NCBI RefSeq assembly: GCF_003751225.1
Contig: NZ_RJKE01000001.1
Location: 3,224,001 to 3,288,000, forward strand
DNA length: 64,000 nucleotides
DNA from: Actinocorallia herbida
GTDB taxonomy: Bacteria > Actinomycetota > Actinomycetes > Streptosporangiales > Streptosporangiaceae
Reading direction: 5' to 3'
The notes below the pieces were generated by a model. That model was given only the letters and a program-made list of their open reading frames with translations. It was not told the DNA's origin and searched no databases. Shown in pieces: positions 42,122 to 49,370 of the stretch (its first letter is position 1; the number at the start of each line of letters is the position of its first letter). The translations under genes were made by a program, and so were the position numbers.

Positions 42122-43053
42122 CTCCCGGCTCGGCACAGCATCCGGTCGTCGCGGTCGAACCGAAGCGCGGTCACGGCGGGGGAGAGCGCGCTGTCGCCGT
42201 CCGCCGGTGCGGCGGGCGGCGTACCGCCGTGCAGGTCGTTGAGCGCCTGGACGGTGCGCCTGTCCGTGCCGCTCAGGATCTTCAGTTCGTCGGCGGAACT
42301 CGTCGTGTTCGGCTCCGGATCACGATCTTAGATTCGGCAGGACCTATCCGGAACATCTCAGATCGGGGTGTCCGGATCAGTCGGCGAAGTCCTGGACGAG
42401 CCGGACGATGCCCCTGGAGCCGTGGTGGACCCGGAGGCCGGTGCGGTTGAAGTTCCTGGTGGGGAGGTCGCGGTGGTGGCTCGTCGTCCGGGGCGGCTCG
42501 GCGAGCATCGTCTTGGTGGCGGCGATCGCGGAGAACTGGCACGGCCAAGGAACAGAGGCGGGATAAAGGGGGTTCCGGGGGACCGAGCGACAGAAGGCCC
42601 CGATCCTAAAGCCAAATCTCGGTAAAATCAGATGATTGTGGTGGTAAAGATAAATATCCGACCACATTGCTGAGGATCATGTGATTGGCCGGTTGTTTGA
42701 AGAATCGCTGAATTCCGCGCCTTGCCTGGCGGGGAGGGCTGCGCGAGCGCCTGGCGAAGGGCCCGCTCCGGGCTCCGTTCCCGTGGCGTCCGGTCGGTGA
42801 GGGGCGGGAAGGCCCGGCCGGCGGGACGGCGGGGAGGCGACCGTCGCGTGCGCGATCAGTTGCGACCTGATGGCGGGGGCGTGGTAGAGTTAGACCAGTT
42901 GCAGTTGTGGTACCCATGAACTCTGTGCACCTGCTGATACTACGCGGTTGCGTGTTTTGTTTTCGACCGGTCATCTCCGGATGGGATTCATCGCGGCGAC
43001 GCGGGGATCGCAAGGTGCGGTTCCCGGCACTGCCTCTCACCTAAGGAGAAAAT
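42122..43053. other. Long gene-poor region before cspA
   Basis: I can support no gene in these 930 bases. On the minus strand at about 42310-42130 a peptide-like frame (SADELKILSGTDRRTVQALN) may be a remnant. 42600-42700 is unusually AT-rich for this DNA. The part from about 42880 to 43053 should hold the cspA promoter and its long 5' untranslated leader. Confidence 0.5.
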
Positions 43054-43257
43054 ATGGCTACCGGTACTGTGAAGTGGTTCAACGCGGAGAAGGGCTTCGG
43101 CTTCATCGAGCAGGACGGCGGAGGCTCCGACGTCTTCGCCCACTACTCCAACATCGCCGCTCAGGGCTACCGTGAGCTCCAGGAGGGCCAGAAGGTGTCC
43201 TTCGACATCACGCAGGGCCCCAAGGGCCCGCAGGCCGAGAACATCGTCGGCATCTGA
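43054..43257 (+). CDS. cspA: Cold-shock protein (CspA family)
   Basis: A 67-residue cold-shock domain that binds single-stranded RNA and DNA. RNP1 is [10 protein letters not shown] and RNP2 is [24 protein letters not shown] is the classic start. Its role is as an RNA chaperone, constitutive or cold-induced. AAGGAGA lies at ideal spacing before the ATG. A GC-rich terminator follows 30 bases past the stop. Confidence 0.97.
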   Translation: MATGTVKWFNAEKGFGFIEQDGGGSDVFAHYSNIAAQGYRELQEGQKVSFDITQGPKGPQAENIVGI

Positions 43258-43293
43258 CGTAAGTCAAAGAAGCCTGACGTAGGTCAACGAAGC
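43254..43293 (+). repeat. Tandem 20-base duplication over the cspA stop
   Basis: CTGACGTAAGTCAAAGAAGC (43254-43273) is followed directly by CTGACGTAGGTCAACGAAGC (43274-43293), identical at 18 of 20 positions. The first copy contains the cspA stop codon and the second runs into the terminator stem. Confidence 0.8.
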
Positions 43294-43325
43294 CGGGTCC
43301 CGCGTTCACGCGGGGCCCGGCTTTT
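43290..43325 (+). terminator. cspA terminator
   Basis: AAGCCGGGTCCCGCG pairs with CGCGGGGCCCGGCTT around a TTCA loop (one mismatch), ending in TTTT. This is a classic intrinsic terminator. Confidence 0.85.
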
Positions 43326-43416
43326 CGCGTTCCGGCACGTCCTCCTCGGAACCCGAGTCCCAGCTCTCAGTTCGGGCCGCATCATGCCGGGTCAGGGGCG
43401 GTGGGATACTCGGGGG

Positions 43417-44394
43417 ATGGAAGAACGGCTCATCGGACGGCTGAATCGTCGGGTCTCGGTGGTGGGGCTCGGCACGTGGCAGCTCGGCGCGGACTGGGGC
43501 GAGGTCGAGGAGAAAGACGCGCTCGCCGTCCTTGAGGCGGCCGTGGCATCGGGCGTCACATTCCTCGACACCGCCGACGTCTACGGGGACGGGCGCAGCG
43601 AGCGCGTCGTCGGCAGGTTCCTGCGCGACGATCCCGGGGTGTTCGTCGCCACCAAGATGGGACGGCGGATGCCGCAGGTCCCCGAGAACTACACGCTCGA
43701 CCACTTCCGGGAGTGGACGGACAGGTCGCGCGCCAACCTCGGCGTCGACAGGCTCGATCTCGTGCAGCTGCACTGCCCGCCGACCGCCGTGTACTCCTCG
43801 GACGCCGTGTTCGACGCCCTTGACACGCTCGTGGCCGAAGAGCGGATCGCCGCCTACGGTGTCAGCGTGGAGACCTGCGCCGAGGCGCTGACGGCCATCG
43901 CACGGCCGGGCACCGCGACGGTCCAGATCATTCTGAACGCGTTCCGCCGCAAGCCGCTGGAGCAGGTCCTGCCCGCGGCCGAGGCCGCCGGGGTGGGCAT
44001 CATCGCCCGGGTGCCGCTCGCCTCCGGCCTCCTGTCCGGCCGCTACCGCCACGACACCGCGTTCGCCCCCGCCGACCACCGGAACTTCAACCGCCACGGC
44101 GAGGCCTTCGACGTCGGCGAGACCTTCTCCGGCGTCGACTACGACACCGGCGTGGACGCCGCCCAGGAGTTCGCCGCGCTCGCCCCCTCCGGCGCGACCC
44201 CGGCCCAGACCGCCCTCCGCTGGATCATCCAGCAGCCCGGCGTGAGCACGGTCATCCCCGGCGCCCGCACCCCCGACCAGGCACGGGCCAACGCTTCCGC
44301 CGCGGCCCTACCGGCCCTCTCACCCGGCACCCTCACCGAGATCGCCGCCCTCTACGACCGCAGGATCCGCCCCTCGGTCCACCACCGCTGGTAG
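43417..44394 (+). CDS. Aldo/keto reductase
   Basis: A 325-residue NADPH-dependent AKR of the YdjG/IolS-like type. LGTWQLGADWGEVEEKDALA, TFLDTADVYGDGRSERVVGR (catalytic Asp and Tyr), KMGRRMPQ (catalytic Lys), and DLVQLHCPP (catalytic His) are all intact. The C-terminal cofactor segment is WIIQQPGVSTVIPGARTPDQ. The substrate is unknown. The ATG at 43417 follows GGGGG. A 101-base inverted copy of its centre lies 200 bases downstream. Confidence 0.93.
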   Translation: MEERLIGRLNRRVSVVGLGTWQLGADWGEVEEKDALAVLEAAVASGVTFLDTADVYGDGRSERVVGRFLRDDPGVFVATKMGRRMPQVPENYTLDHFREWTDRSRANLGVDRLDLVQLHCPPTAVYSSDAVFDALDTLVAEERIAAYGVSVETCAEALTAIARPGTATVQIILNAFRRKPLEQVLPAAEAAGVGIIARVPLASGLLSGRYRHDTAFAPADHRNFNRHGEAFDVGETFSGVDYDTGVDAAQEFAALAPSGATPAQTALRWIIQQPGVSTVIPGARTPDQARANASAAALPALSPGTLTEIAALYDRRIRPSVHHRW

Positions 44395-44576
44395 CCCCGG
44401 ACCGCACCCGTCATCTCCACCGCCCTCGGCGGGCCACCGCCTCGTCGCTGTCTCGGGCGCGGCCCTGACCCCGCCCGCCGCCCGAGCACGCCCGGCCGGC
44501 CGTGCCGCCACGCACTCGCTCGCCGAGGACGGCCCCCGGCGGCGGCCCCGGCCGCGCCTCGTCGCGCCGCGGCGCC

Positions 44577-44677
44577 ATCGGGCCTGTCGACGCCGACGTT
44601 GGCGCGCGATCCGTCCGTCCACTCCCGGAAGTGGTCGAGCGTGTGGTTCTCGGGGACCTGCGGCATCCGCCGCCCAT
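44577..44677 (-). pseudogene. Inverted partial copy of the aldo/keto reductase gene
   Basis: The reverse complement of 44577-44677 matches 43657-43758 of the AKR gene with about five mismatches and one deleted base (roughly 94 percent). The copied peptide reads RRMPQVPENHTLDHFREWTD, with H for Y. Flanks do not match the gene. It is an inverted duplication with no coding role left. The whole 44395-45396 stretch contains no complete gene that I can support. Confidence 0.85.
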
Positions 44678-44920
44678 GCGCCGCCACCGTGTAGCCCGAC
44701 CGTCCCGGGCGCGCGGCCCCCGTCGTCGCCACGCCCGGCGCGGTCTCCAACAGGACGGAGACCACCGTCCACCTCAACGCCCCGGCTCGGCATGCACTGC
44801 CCGCATAGGTCGGGCCCGCCCTCTGGATTCCGGCGCGGCGCTGCGCGGAGCGCGGGGCCCGCGGGTGGGCGGTACCACCCAGGCGCGCTCCGATAACGGG
44901 ATCGCCCCCTGGGGGCGAGT

Positions 44921-44958
44921 TGCGCCCCGCCTTCTGCGCCCCGCCTTCTGCGCCCCGC
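44921..44958. repeat. Three tandem TTCTGCGCCCCGCC-type units
   Basis: TGCGCCCCGCC is followed by two further full 14-base TTCTGCGCCCCGCC units. It lies in the gene-poor stretch after the AKR copy. Confidence 0.6.
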
Positions 44959-45117
44959 CACCTGTCGTCGCGGGCCGTGCGCAGGGCGAGCCGGAGGGCG
45001 CGCGGCGCGGCCTCCTGGGAGCGGGAGCGGCTCGCCGATTCCAGCAGGACGAGGCGGGGATCGTCGGGGTCGGCCTCCATGAGGGCGACGTTCACACCGG
45101 CGACATGGAAATGGTCG

Positions 45118-45187
45118 TGCGCTGCTGCCTGTGTGCTGCTGCCTGTGGGTCGCCGCCTGCGCGCTGCCGTCTGTGCGCCGCCGCCTG
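45118..45187. repeat. Five tandem 14-base degenerate repeats
   Basis: Units at 45118, 45132, 45146, 45160 and 45174 share the pattern TGYGCYGCYGCCTG, for example TGCGCTGCTGCCTG and TGTGCTGCTGCCTG. The 14-base period is not a multiple of three, so it does not look like protein coding. Confidence 0.7.
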
Positions 45188-45396
45188 GGCGCGGACGGGC
45201 GTGTTGCAGGTGTCCACCCGGTTGTGGGGGAGGCGGTCAGGTCCTCGGGAGGCTTCCGACTGGGCGGGTGTCTTGCCTGGCGGGACGGCGCAGGCGCAGG
45301 GGCCGGAGTCCCGGGTGCTGTTGCCCCTGGGCGGGTGGTTCTCCGGCGGTGCGGGGGCCGCCCCGGTGGGAGCTCTTGGGCTGGTGGCGGGGCGGG

Positions 45397-46380
45397 TCAG
45401 GGGGTTCGGGCGGCTCGGGTGGCGAGGCCCTGGAGGAGGGAGGCGGCGGTGGGGGCGTCGGCGACGGTGACGAGGAAGCGGGGGCCTGAGCGGCGAGTGA
45501 TCTGGAGGGCGTCGCCGGTGCGCAGGACGACGCCGAAGGCGCCCGGGATGCGGCGGAGGCCCCAGCCCCCGAACTGGCCGAGTGGTCGGACCGGCACCAC
45601 CTCGACCGAGGCGATGTCGGCGAGTGGCACCCGGAAGCGGGGCAGGCCGAAGACCGACACGACGGACAGGCCCCTGCCGTCGACCCGGACGCGGAACGTC
45701 ATCGTCGTGAGAGTGGCGACGAGGACGAGCACGGCCACGCCCACGGCCATCCAGGTCTGCTCCGGCGCGGTGAGGAAGACGGTTGCCCAGGAGCCGGCGA
45801 CGAGGAGCCCGATGAGCACGAGTCCGATCGGCGAGAGCGTCGCCCGGCCCGTCCAGACCACGCGTTCGCTGGACGTGAGCGGGCGCGGCGACACCGTGGA
45901 TCCGGGCGCCGAGCCGGCCTCGCGGGGGAGGGCGAACCAGGAGGCGACCCCGACGGCGAGGGCGGCCGCGAACGGCACGAGCACCCAGGCCGGCGCGAGC
46001 CTGGACTCGCGGGCGGTGGCCAGGTCGAGCTGCGCCACGGTGGTCAGGATCATCAGCACGCAGATGAACAGGGAGATCGCGGGGGCGAGCGCGCCGGACA
46101 GGCGGTACGCCCCGCCGCCGTCTCCCCGGCGCAGCCCGGGCAGCGCATTGGCGACGACCAGGGCGGGGAGGCCCGCACCGAGCAGACCGGCGAGGAGCGG
46201 ACCGATCCAGCGGGGGCCGAAGGAGTCCGGCAGGCCGTTGAAGCCCCAATGGGTGGCGGCGGGATCGGGCAGCCGCGGCAGCAGGATCAGCTGGGCGACC
46301 ACCGCGATGACGGTGAAGAGGGCGGGCAGCCCCGCTGCTACGGCGAGGAAGCGCGCGGTGGGCGGCGGGGAGGCGGTCAT
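45397..46380 (-). CDS. DUF1648/PH-like membrane protein
   Basis: A 327-residue membrane protein. The N-terminal DUF1648 segment (LPDPAATHWGFNGLPDSFGP) follows the first helix, and about four further helices run to residue 230. The soluble C-terminal end looks like a PH/DUF5808-type domain (FRVRVDGRGLSVVSVFGLPR, FRVPLADIASVEVVPVRPLG, FGVVLRTGDALQITRRSGPR). Function is unknown; relatives occur with YtrA-type GntR regulators, exactly as here. Its start overlaps the stop of the GntR gene (ATGA), so both are controlled by the upstream operator. Confidence 0.85.
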   Translation of the reverse strand: MTASPPPTARFLAVAAGLPALFTVIAVVAQLILLPRLPDPAATHWGFNGLPDSFGPRWIGPLLAGLLGAGLPALVVANALPGLRRGDGGGAYRLSGALAPAISLFICVLMILTTVAQLDLATARESRLAPAWVLVPFAAALAVGVASWFALPREAGSAPGSTVSPRPLTSSERVVWTGRATLSPIGLVLIGLLVAGSWATVFLTAPEQTWMAVGVAVLVLVATLTTMTFRVRVDGRGLSVVSVFGLPRFRVPLADIASVEVVPVRPLGQFGGWGLRRIPGAFGVVLRTGDALQITRRSGPRFLVTVADAPTAASLLQGLATRAARTP

Positions 46381-46814
46381 CGGGATTCTCCTTCGGTGTG
46401 ACGCGATACGCGACCTGGTGCGGGGACGGGGACCGTCGCGGCCATCGGTGAGTCCGCGAGGTCGCGCGGGTAGGACTCCCTGATCAATCGGGCGAGGGTG
46501 TCGGCTGAGACGCCGAGGGCACGGGCCTCGTCCACGAGGCCGCGCACCGCGTCGGACAGCCGGGCGAGCGTGCCCGCCCGCTCGGTGATCGTCGCGCCGC
46601 GGCCCCGCCGCAGCTCGAGCAGCCCCTCGTCGCGGAGCATCTGGTAGGCGTGCAGCACGGTGTTCCGATTGACCCCGAGCGAGGCGCAGAGCACCTTCGC
46701 CGTCGGCATCCGGTCTCCGGCGCTGATCGACCCGTCCATGATCCCGGACCGCACCGACGCCGCGATCTGCTCGAACAGCGGAGTCTCCTCCGCCGGATCG
46801 ATCGAGATCAGCAC
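46377..46814 (-). CDS. GntR-family regulator, YtrA subfamily
   Basis: A 145-residue GntR repressor. The winged helix is complete: PLFEQIAASVRSGIMDGSIS, AGDRMPTAKVLCASLGVNRN and TVLHAYQMLRDEGLLELRRG. The short C-terminal helix pair, without a ligand-binding domain, is the YtrA type. It represses its own operon with the downstream membrane protein. A near-ideal operator lies 21 bases upstream of the start, and the call is supported by this layout. Confidence 0.93.
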   Translation of the reverse strand: MLISIDPAEETPLFEQIAASVRSGIMDGSISAGDRMPTAKVLCASLGVNRNTVLHAYQMLRDEGLLELRRGRGATITERAGTLARLSDAVRGLVDEARALGVSADTLARLIRESYPRDLADSPMAATVPVPAPGRVSRHTEGESR

Positions 46815-46834
46815 GTGCCCTCCGCTTCACAGAA

Positions 46835-46865
46835 CGTATAGTCCTACTCCAACTAGGACTATACG
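46835..46865. promoter_or_regulatory. GntR/YtrA operator with perfect 12-base arms
   Basis: CGTATAGTCCTA (46835-46846) and TAGGACTATACG (46854-46865) are exact reverse complements around a 7-base spacer. It lies directly before the GntR gene and overlaps its likely promoter. Confidence 0.8.
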
Positions 46866-46904
46866 CGATTCCTCCGCCCATCCCGACCTCCCCCATCACC
46901 GCTC

Positions 46905-46969
46905 CACCCGTGGTCCCGAAAACCACCCGTGGTCCTGAAAACCAGCCGTGGTCCTGAAAACCAGCCCTG
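46905..46969. repeat. Three tandem 19-base repeats and part of a fourth
   Basis: Units CACCCGTGGTCCCGAAAAC, CACCCGTGGTCCTGAAAAC and CAGCCGTGGTCCTGAAAAC start at 46905, 46924 and 46943, followed by CAGCCCTG. They lie outside any supported gene. Confidence 0.8.
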
Positions 46970-47013
46970 ACCACTGCTTTCACTCATGCTTACGCACCCC
47001 GCCCCCACCTGGC

Positions 47014-47031
47014 ATCCCTCACGTGAGGGAT
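47014..47031. promoter_or_regulatory. Perfect 18-base palindrome ATCCCTCAC/GTGAGGGAT
   Basis: An exact dyad in the gene-free stretch 46866-47288, not close to a gene start. It could be an operator, a protein-binding site or a short hairpin. I see no complete gene in this gap. Confidence 0.5.
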
Positions 47032-47288
47032 CTTGAGCGCCACGCCCCGATCGCCACCCGTCAGGGCGTCCGTAGGCCGCTCTCGCGGGTGCCGGAGAGC
47101 GGCGAGGTCCGGCCCTGAGGCCTGGCCGGACAAGGAATCCGACGGGCCGGCGTCAACGGGCACGGGACAGGGGCGCCATGGGTCGCACGCCATGATCCGC
47201 CGCACGGGCGACATCGAGCGAGGAGGCGGGTCGTCGCGTCGCTGAACAGGTGCGGGACGCGGGTGTCACGCGGACGGTGCGGGGGTCG

Positions 47289-47996
47289 TCAGGGGGCGGG
47301 GTCCGCGGCGGCCCGGATGGATTCGGCGAGCTTCCAGAGGGGGGTGGTGCGGGGGGCGAGGATGATCATGATGTCGTCGGCCGGGGTGGCGGCGGGGGCT
47401 GCGGTGCCGGAGTCGAGCCAGGGGGTGAGGGCGGTGAGGACTTCGGTGATGGCCGCGGTGAAGAGGGGACGGACGTCGCCGGGGGCGGTGGCGCGGAGCC
47501 AGGTGCGCAGGACGTGGTTGTGCGTGGCGGCGACGGCGGAGGCGGCGACCTCGTGGTGGAGACGGAAGCCGTCGAGGTCGGCGGCCGGGCGGCGGGCGTT
47601 CAGGTAGGTCACGAAGGCGCGCTGGTAGCGGCTGGTCGCGGCGATCTCCCACTCGCGCAGGGCCGGGACGCGGCGGATCACCTCGTACCGCCGGACCGCG
47701 GTCTCCGGGTCCGCGGCGTACATGTCCAGCACGAGTTCGGCGGCCCGCGCGACGACCTGGAGCGGCGGATCCAGTGGGGAGGCCGCGTCGAGGAAGGCGC
47801 GGACCCGTTCCAGGCAGGCGTCGTGGTCGGGGAGGACCGCGTCCTCCTTGGCCCGGAAGTGCCGGAAGAAAGTACGCCGGGCCACCCCGGCGGCCGCCGC
47901 GATCTCATCGACGGTGGTGGCCTCGAAGCCGTGGGCCAGGGACAGGCTGATCGCCGCGGACATCAGTTCGCGCCGCGCGTCGCGCCTTCCGGACAT
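47289..47996 (-). CDS. TetR/AcrR-family transcriptional regulator
   Basis: A 235-residue TetR repressor. The N-terminal HTH is LMSAAISLSLAHGFEATTVD, then EIAAAAGVARRTFFRHFRAK, with the TFFRHF recognition helix seen in regulators of fatty-acid genes. The ligand domain is long (about residues 65-215) with VVARAAELVLDMYAADPETA and YQRAFVTYLNAR. The start at 47996 follows GGAGGAA. It is divergent from the acyl-CoA dehydrogenase gene, with two palindromes in the 160-base gap; an acyl-CoA ligand is plausible. Confidence 0.92.
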   Translation of the reverse strand: MSGRRDARRELMSAAISLSLAHGFEATTVDEIAAAAGVARRTFFRHFRAKEDAVLPDHDACLERVRAFLDAASPLDPPLQVVARAAELVLDMYAADPETAVRRYEVIRRVPALREWEIAATSRYQRAFVTYLNARRPAADLDGFRLHHEVAASAVAATHNHVLRTWLRATAPGDVRPLFTAAITEVLTALTPWLDSGTAAPAATPADDIMIILAPRTTPLWKLAESIRAAADPAP

Positions 47997-48102
47997 CGCA
48001 CTTCCTCCCGCCCCCGAGCCGGGCGATCCACCGTAACACCGGCCCCGGCGCACGGTCGGGGCCCACGGTCGGCCGGTCCGGTTCCCCTGGGTCTAGTCGC
48101 AT

Positions 48103-48115
48103 GGCACTGAGTGCC
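48103..48115. promoter_or_regulatory. Palindrome GGCACT-G-AGTGCC
   Basis: Exact 6-base arms with a single-base centre, between the divergent TetR and acyl-CoA dehydrogenase genes. A likely TetR operator. Confidence 0.55.
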
Positions 48116-48123
48116 TTAGTCTA

Positions 48124-48138
48124 TGTCACATAGTGACA
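48124..48138. promoter_or_regulatory. Palindrome TGTCAC-ATA-GTGACA
   Basis: Exact 6-base arms with a 3-base centre, 18 bases before the acyl-CoA dehydrogenase start and close to its ribosome binding site. A second regulator site, different in sequence from the first. Confidence 0.55.
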
Positions 48139-48156
48139 CCCCTTGAGGAGAATGCG

Positions 48157-49326
48157 ATGAGCGAAGTCGGCGGGCTGTACAACGTGTCCGAAGAGCACGA
48201 GATGCTGCGCGAGGCCATCAGGGCCCTCGCCGACGAGAAGATCGCCCCGCGCGCCGCCGAGACCGACGAGAGCGGCGAGTTCCCCTGGGACGTCTACAAG
48301 GACCTCGTCGAGGCGGGGTTCCACGCCGTCCACGTCCCCGAGCAGTACGGCGGCGAGGGCGCCGACGCGCTCGCCGCGGTGATCGTGATCGAGGAGGTCG
48401 CCCGCGCGTGCGCCTCCTCCTCGCTCATCCCCGCCGTGAACAAGCTCGGCACCGTGCCGCTGCTGCTCTCGGCGTCCGAGCAGATCAAGTCCACCTACCT
48501 GCCGAAGGTGGCGAGCGGCGAGTCCCTGTTCGCCTACGCCCTCTCCGAGCCCGAGGCCGGCTCCGACGCCGCGGGCATGAAGACCCGGGCCGTCCGCGAC
48601 GGTGACGACTACGTGCTCAACGGCGTCAAGATGTGGATCTCCAACGCGGGCGTCGCCGACTTCTACACCGTCATGGCGGTCACCGAGCCCGGCATCGGCG
48701 CTCGCGGCATCTCCGCCTTCGTCGTCGAGAAGGCCGACGCGGGCGTCTCCTTCGGCCCAAAGGAGAAGAAGCTCGGCATCAAGGGCTCCCCGACCCGTCA
48801 GGTGATCATGGAGGACGTCCGGATCCCCGCGTGGCGCATGATCGGTGAGCCCGGCACCGGATTCAAGACCGCCCTCGCCACGCTCGACCACACCCGGATC
48901 ACCATCGCCGCCCAGGCCCTCGGCATCGCCCAGGGCGCGCTCGACTACGCGATCGGGTACGTCAAGGAGCGCAAGCAGTTCGGCAAGGCGATCGGCGAGT
49001 TCCAGGGCGTCCAGTTCATGCTCGCCGACATGGCGATGAAGCTGGAGGCCGCCCGGCAGCTCACCTACGCCGCCGCCGCCAAGTCCGAGGCCGCCATGCA
49101 CGGCGCCCAGATCAAGGATCTCACCTTCTTCTCCAGCGCCGCAAAGTGCGCCGCCTCCGACGCCGCGATGGAGATCACGACCGACGCCGTCCAGCTGCTC
49201 GGCGGCTACGGCTACACCTCCGACTTCCCGGCCGAGCGGATGATGCGCGACGCCAAGATCACCCAGATCTACGAGGGCACCAACCAGATCCAGCGCATGG
49301 TCATGGCCCGCCAGCTCCTCAAGTAA
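48157..49326 (+). CDS. Acyl-CoA dehydrogenase
   Basis: A 389-residue FAD enzyme that introduces the alpha,beta double bond in an acyl-CoA. Family segments are all present: SEPEAGSDAAGMKTRAVRDG, LNGVKMWISNAGVADFYTVM, TLDHTRITIAAQALGIAQGA, QLLGGYGYTSDFPAERMMRD, and the catalytic Glu in QIYEGTNQIQRMVMARQLLK. The length is typical. The ATG at 48157 follows GAGGAG. It is directly followed by a thiolase, and both lie opposite a TetR regulator, so it looks like one controlled beta-oxidation unit. Confidence 0.96.
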   Translation: MSEVGGLYNVSEEHEMLREAIRALADEKIAPRAAETDESGEFPWDVYKDLVEAGFHAVHVPEQYGGEGADALAAVIVIEEVARACASSSLIPAVNKLGTVPLLLSASEQIKSTYLPKVASGESLFAYALSEPEAGSDAAGMKTRAVRDGDDYVLNGVKMWISNAGVADFYTVMAVTEPGIGARGISAFVVEKADAGVSFGPKEKKLGIKGSPTRQVIMEDVRIPAWRMIGEPGTGFKTALATLDHTRITIAAQALGIAQGALDYAIGYVKERKQFGKAIGEFQGVQFMLADMAMKLEAARQLTYAAAAKSEAAMHGAQIKDLTFFSSAAKCAASDAAMEITTDAVQLLGGYGYTSDFPAERMMRDAKITQIYEGTNQIQRMVMARQLLK

Positions 49327-49370
49327 CGGCCGCGAGTCTCCCCACCCCTCCAAAGACCCAAGGAGCCCGT

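Noticed and set aside
42377-42667. Minus-strand frame of 96 codons before cspA
   Set aside because: Starts in the AT-rich patch with no ribosome binding site, and its residues look like a chance reading; no family similarity is seen.
42880-42960. tRNA-like text GTGGTAGAGTTAGACC
   Set aside because: It recalls a D-arm, but no T-arm (GGTTCGAATCC-type) or acceptor stem follows; it is more likely part of the cspA promoter or leader.
44680-45095. Minus-strand frame starting MNVALMEADPDDPRLVLLES
   Set aside because: The first ~35 residues look protein-like but the rest is low-complexity and reads through repeats and the AKR copy; at most a remnant.
45118-45187. Tandem 14-base repeats as CRISPR
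   Set aside because: Units are contiguous without spacers and degenerate, and no cas gene is near. The 19-base repeats at 46905 are rejected for the same reason.
46990-47214. Minus-strand 74-codon frame upstream of the GntR gene region
   Set aside because: No ribosome binding site or family motif; it reads through the 18-base palindrome and looks non-coding.
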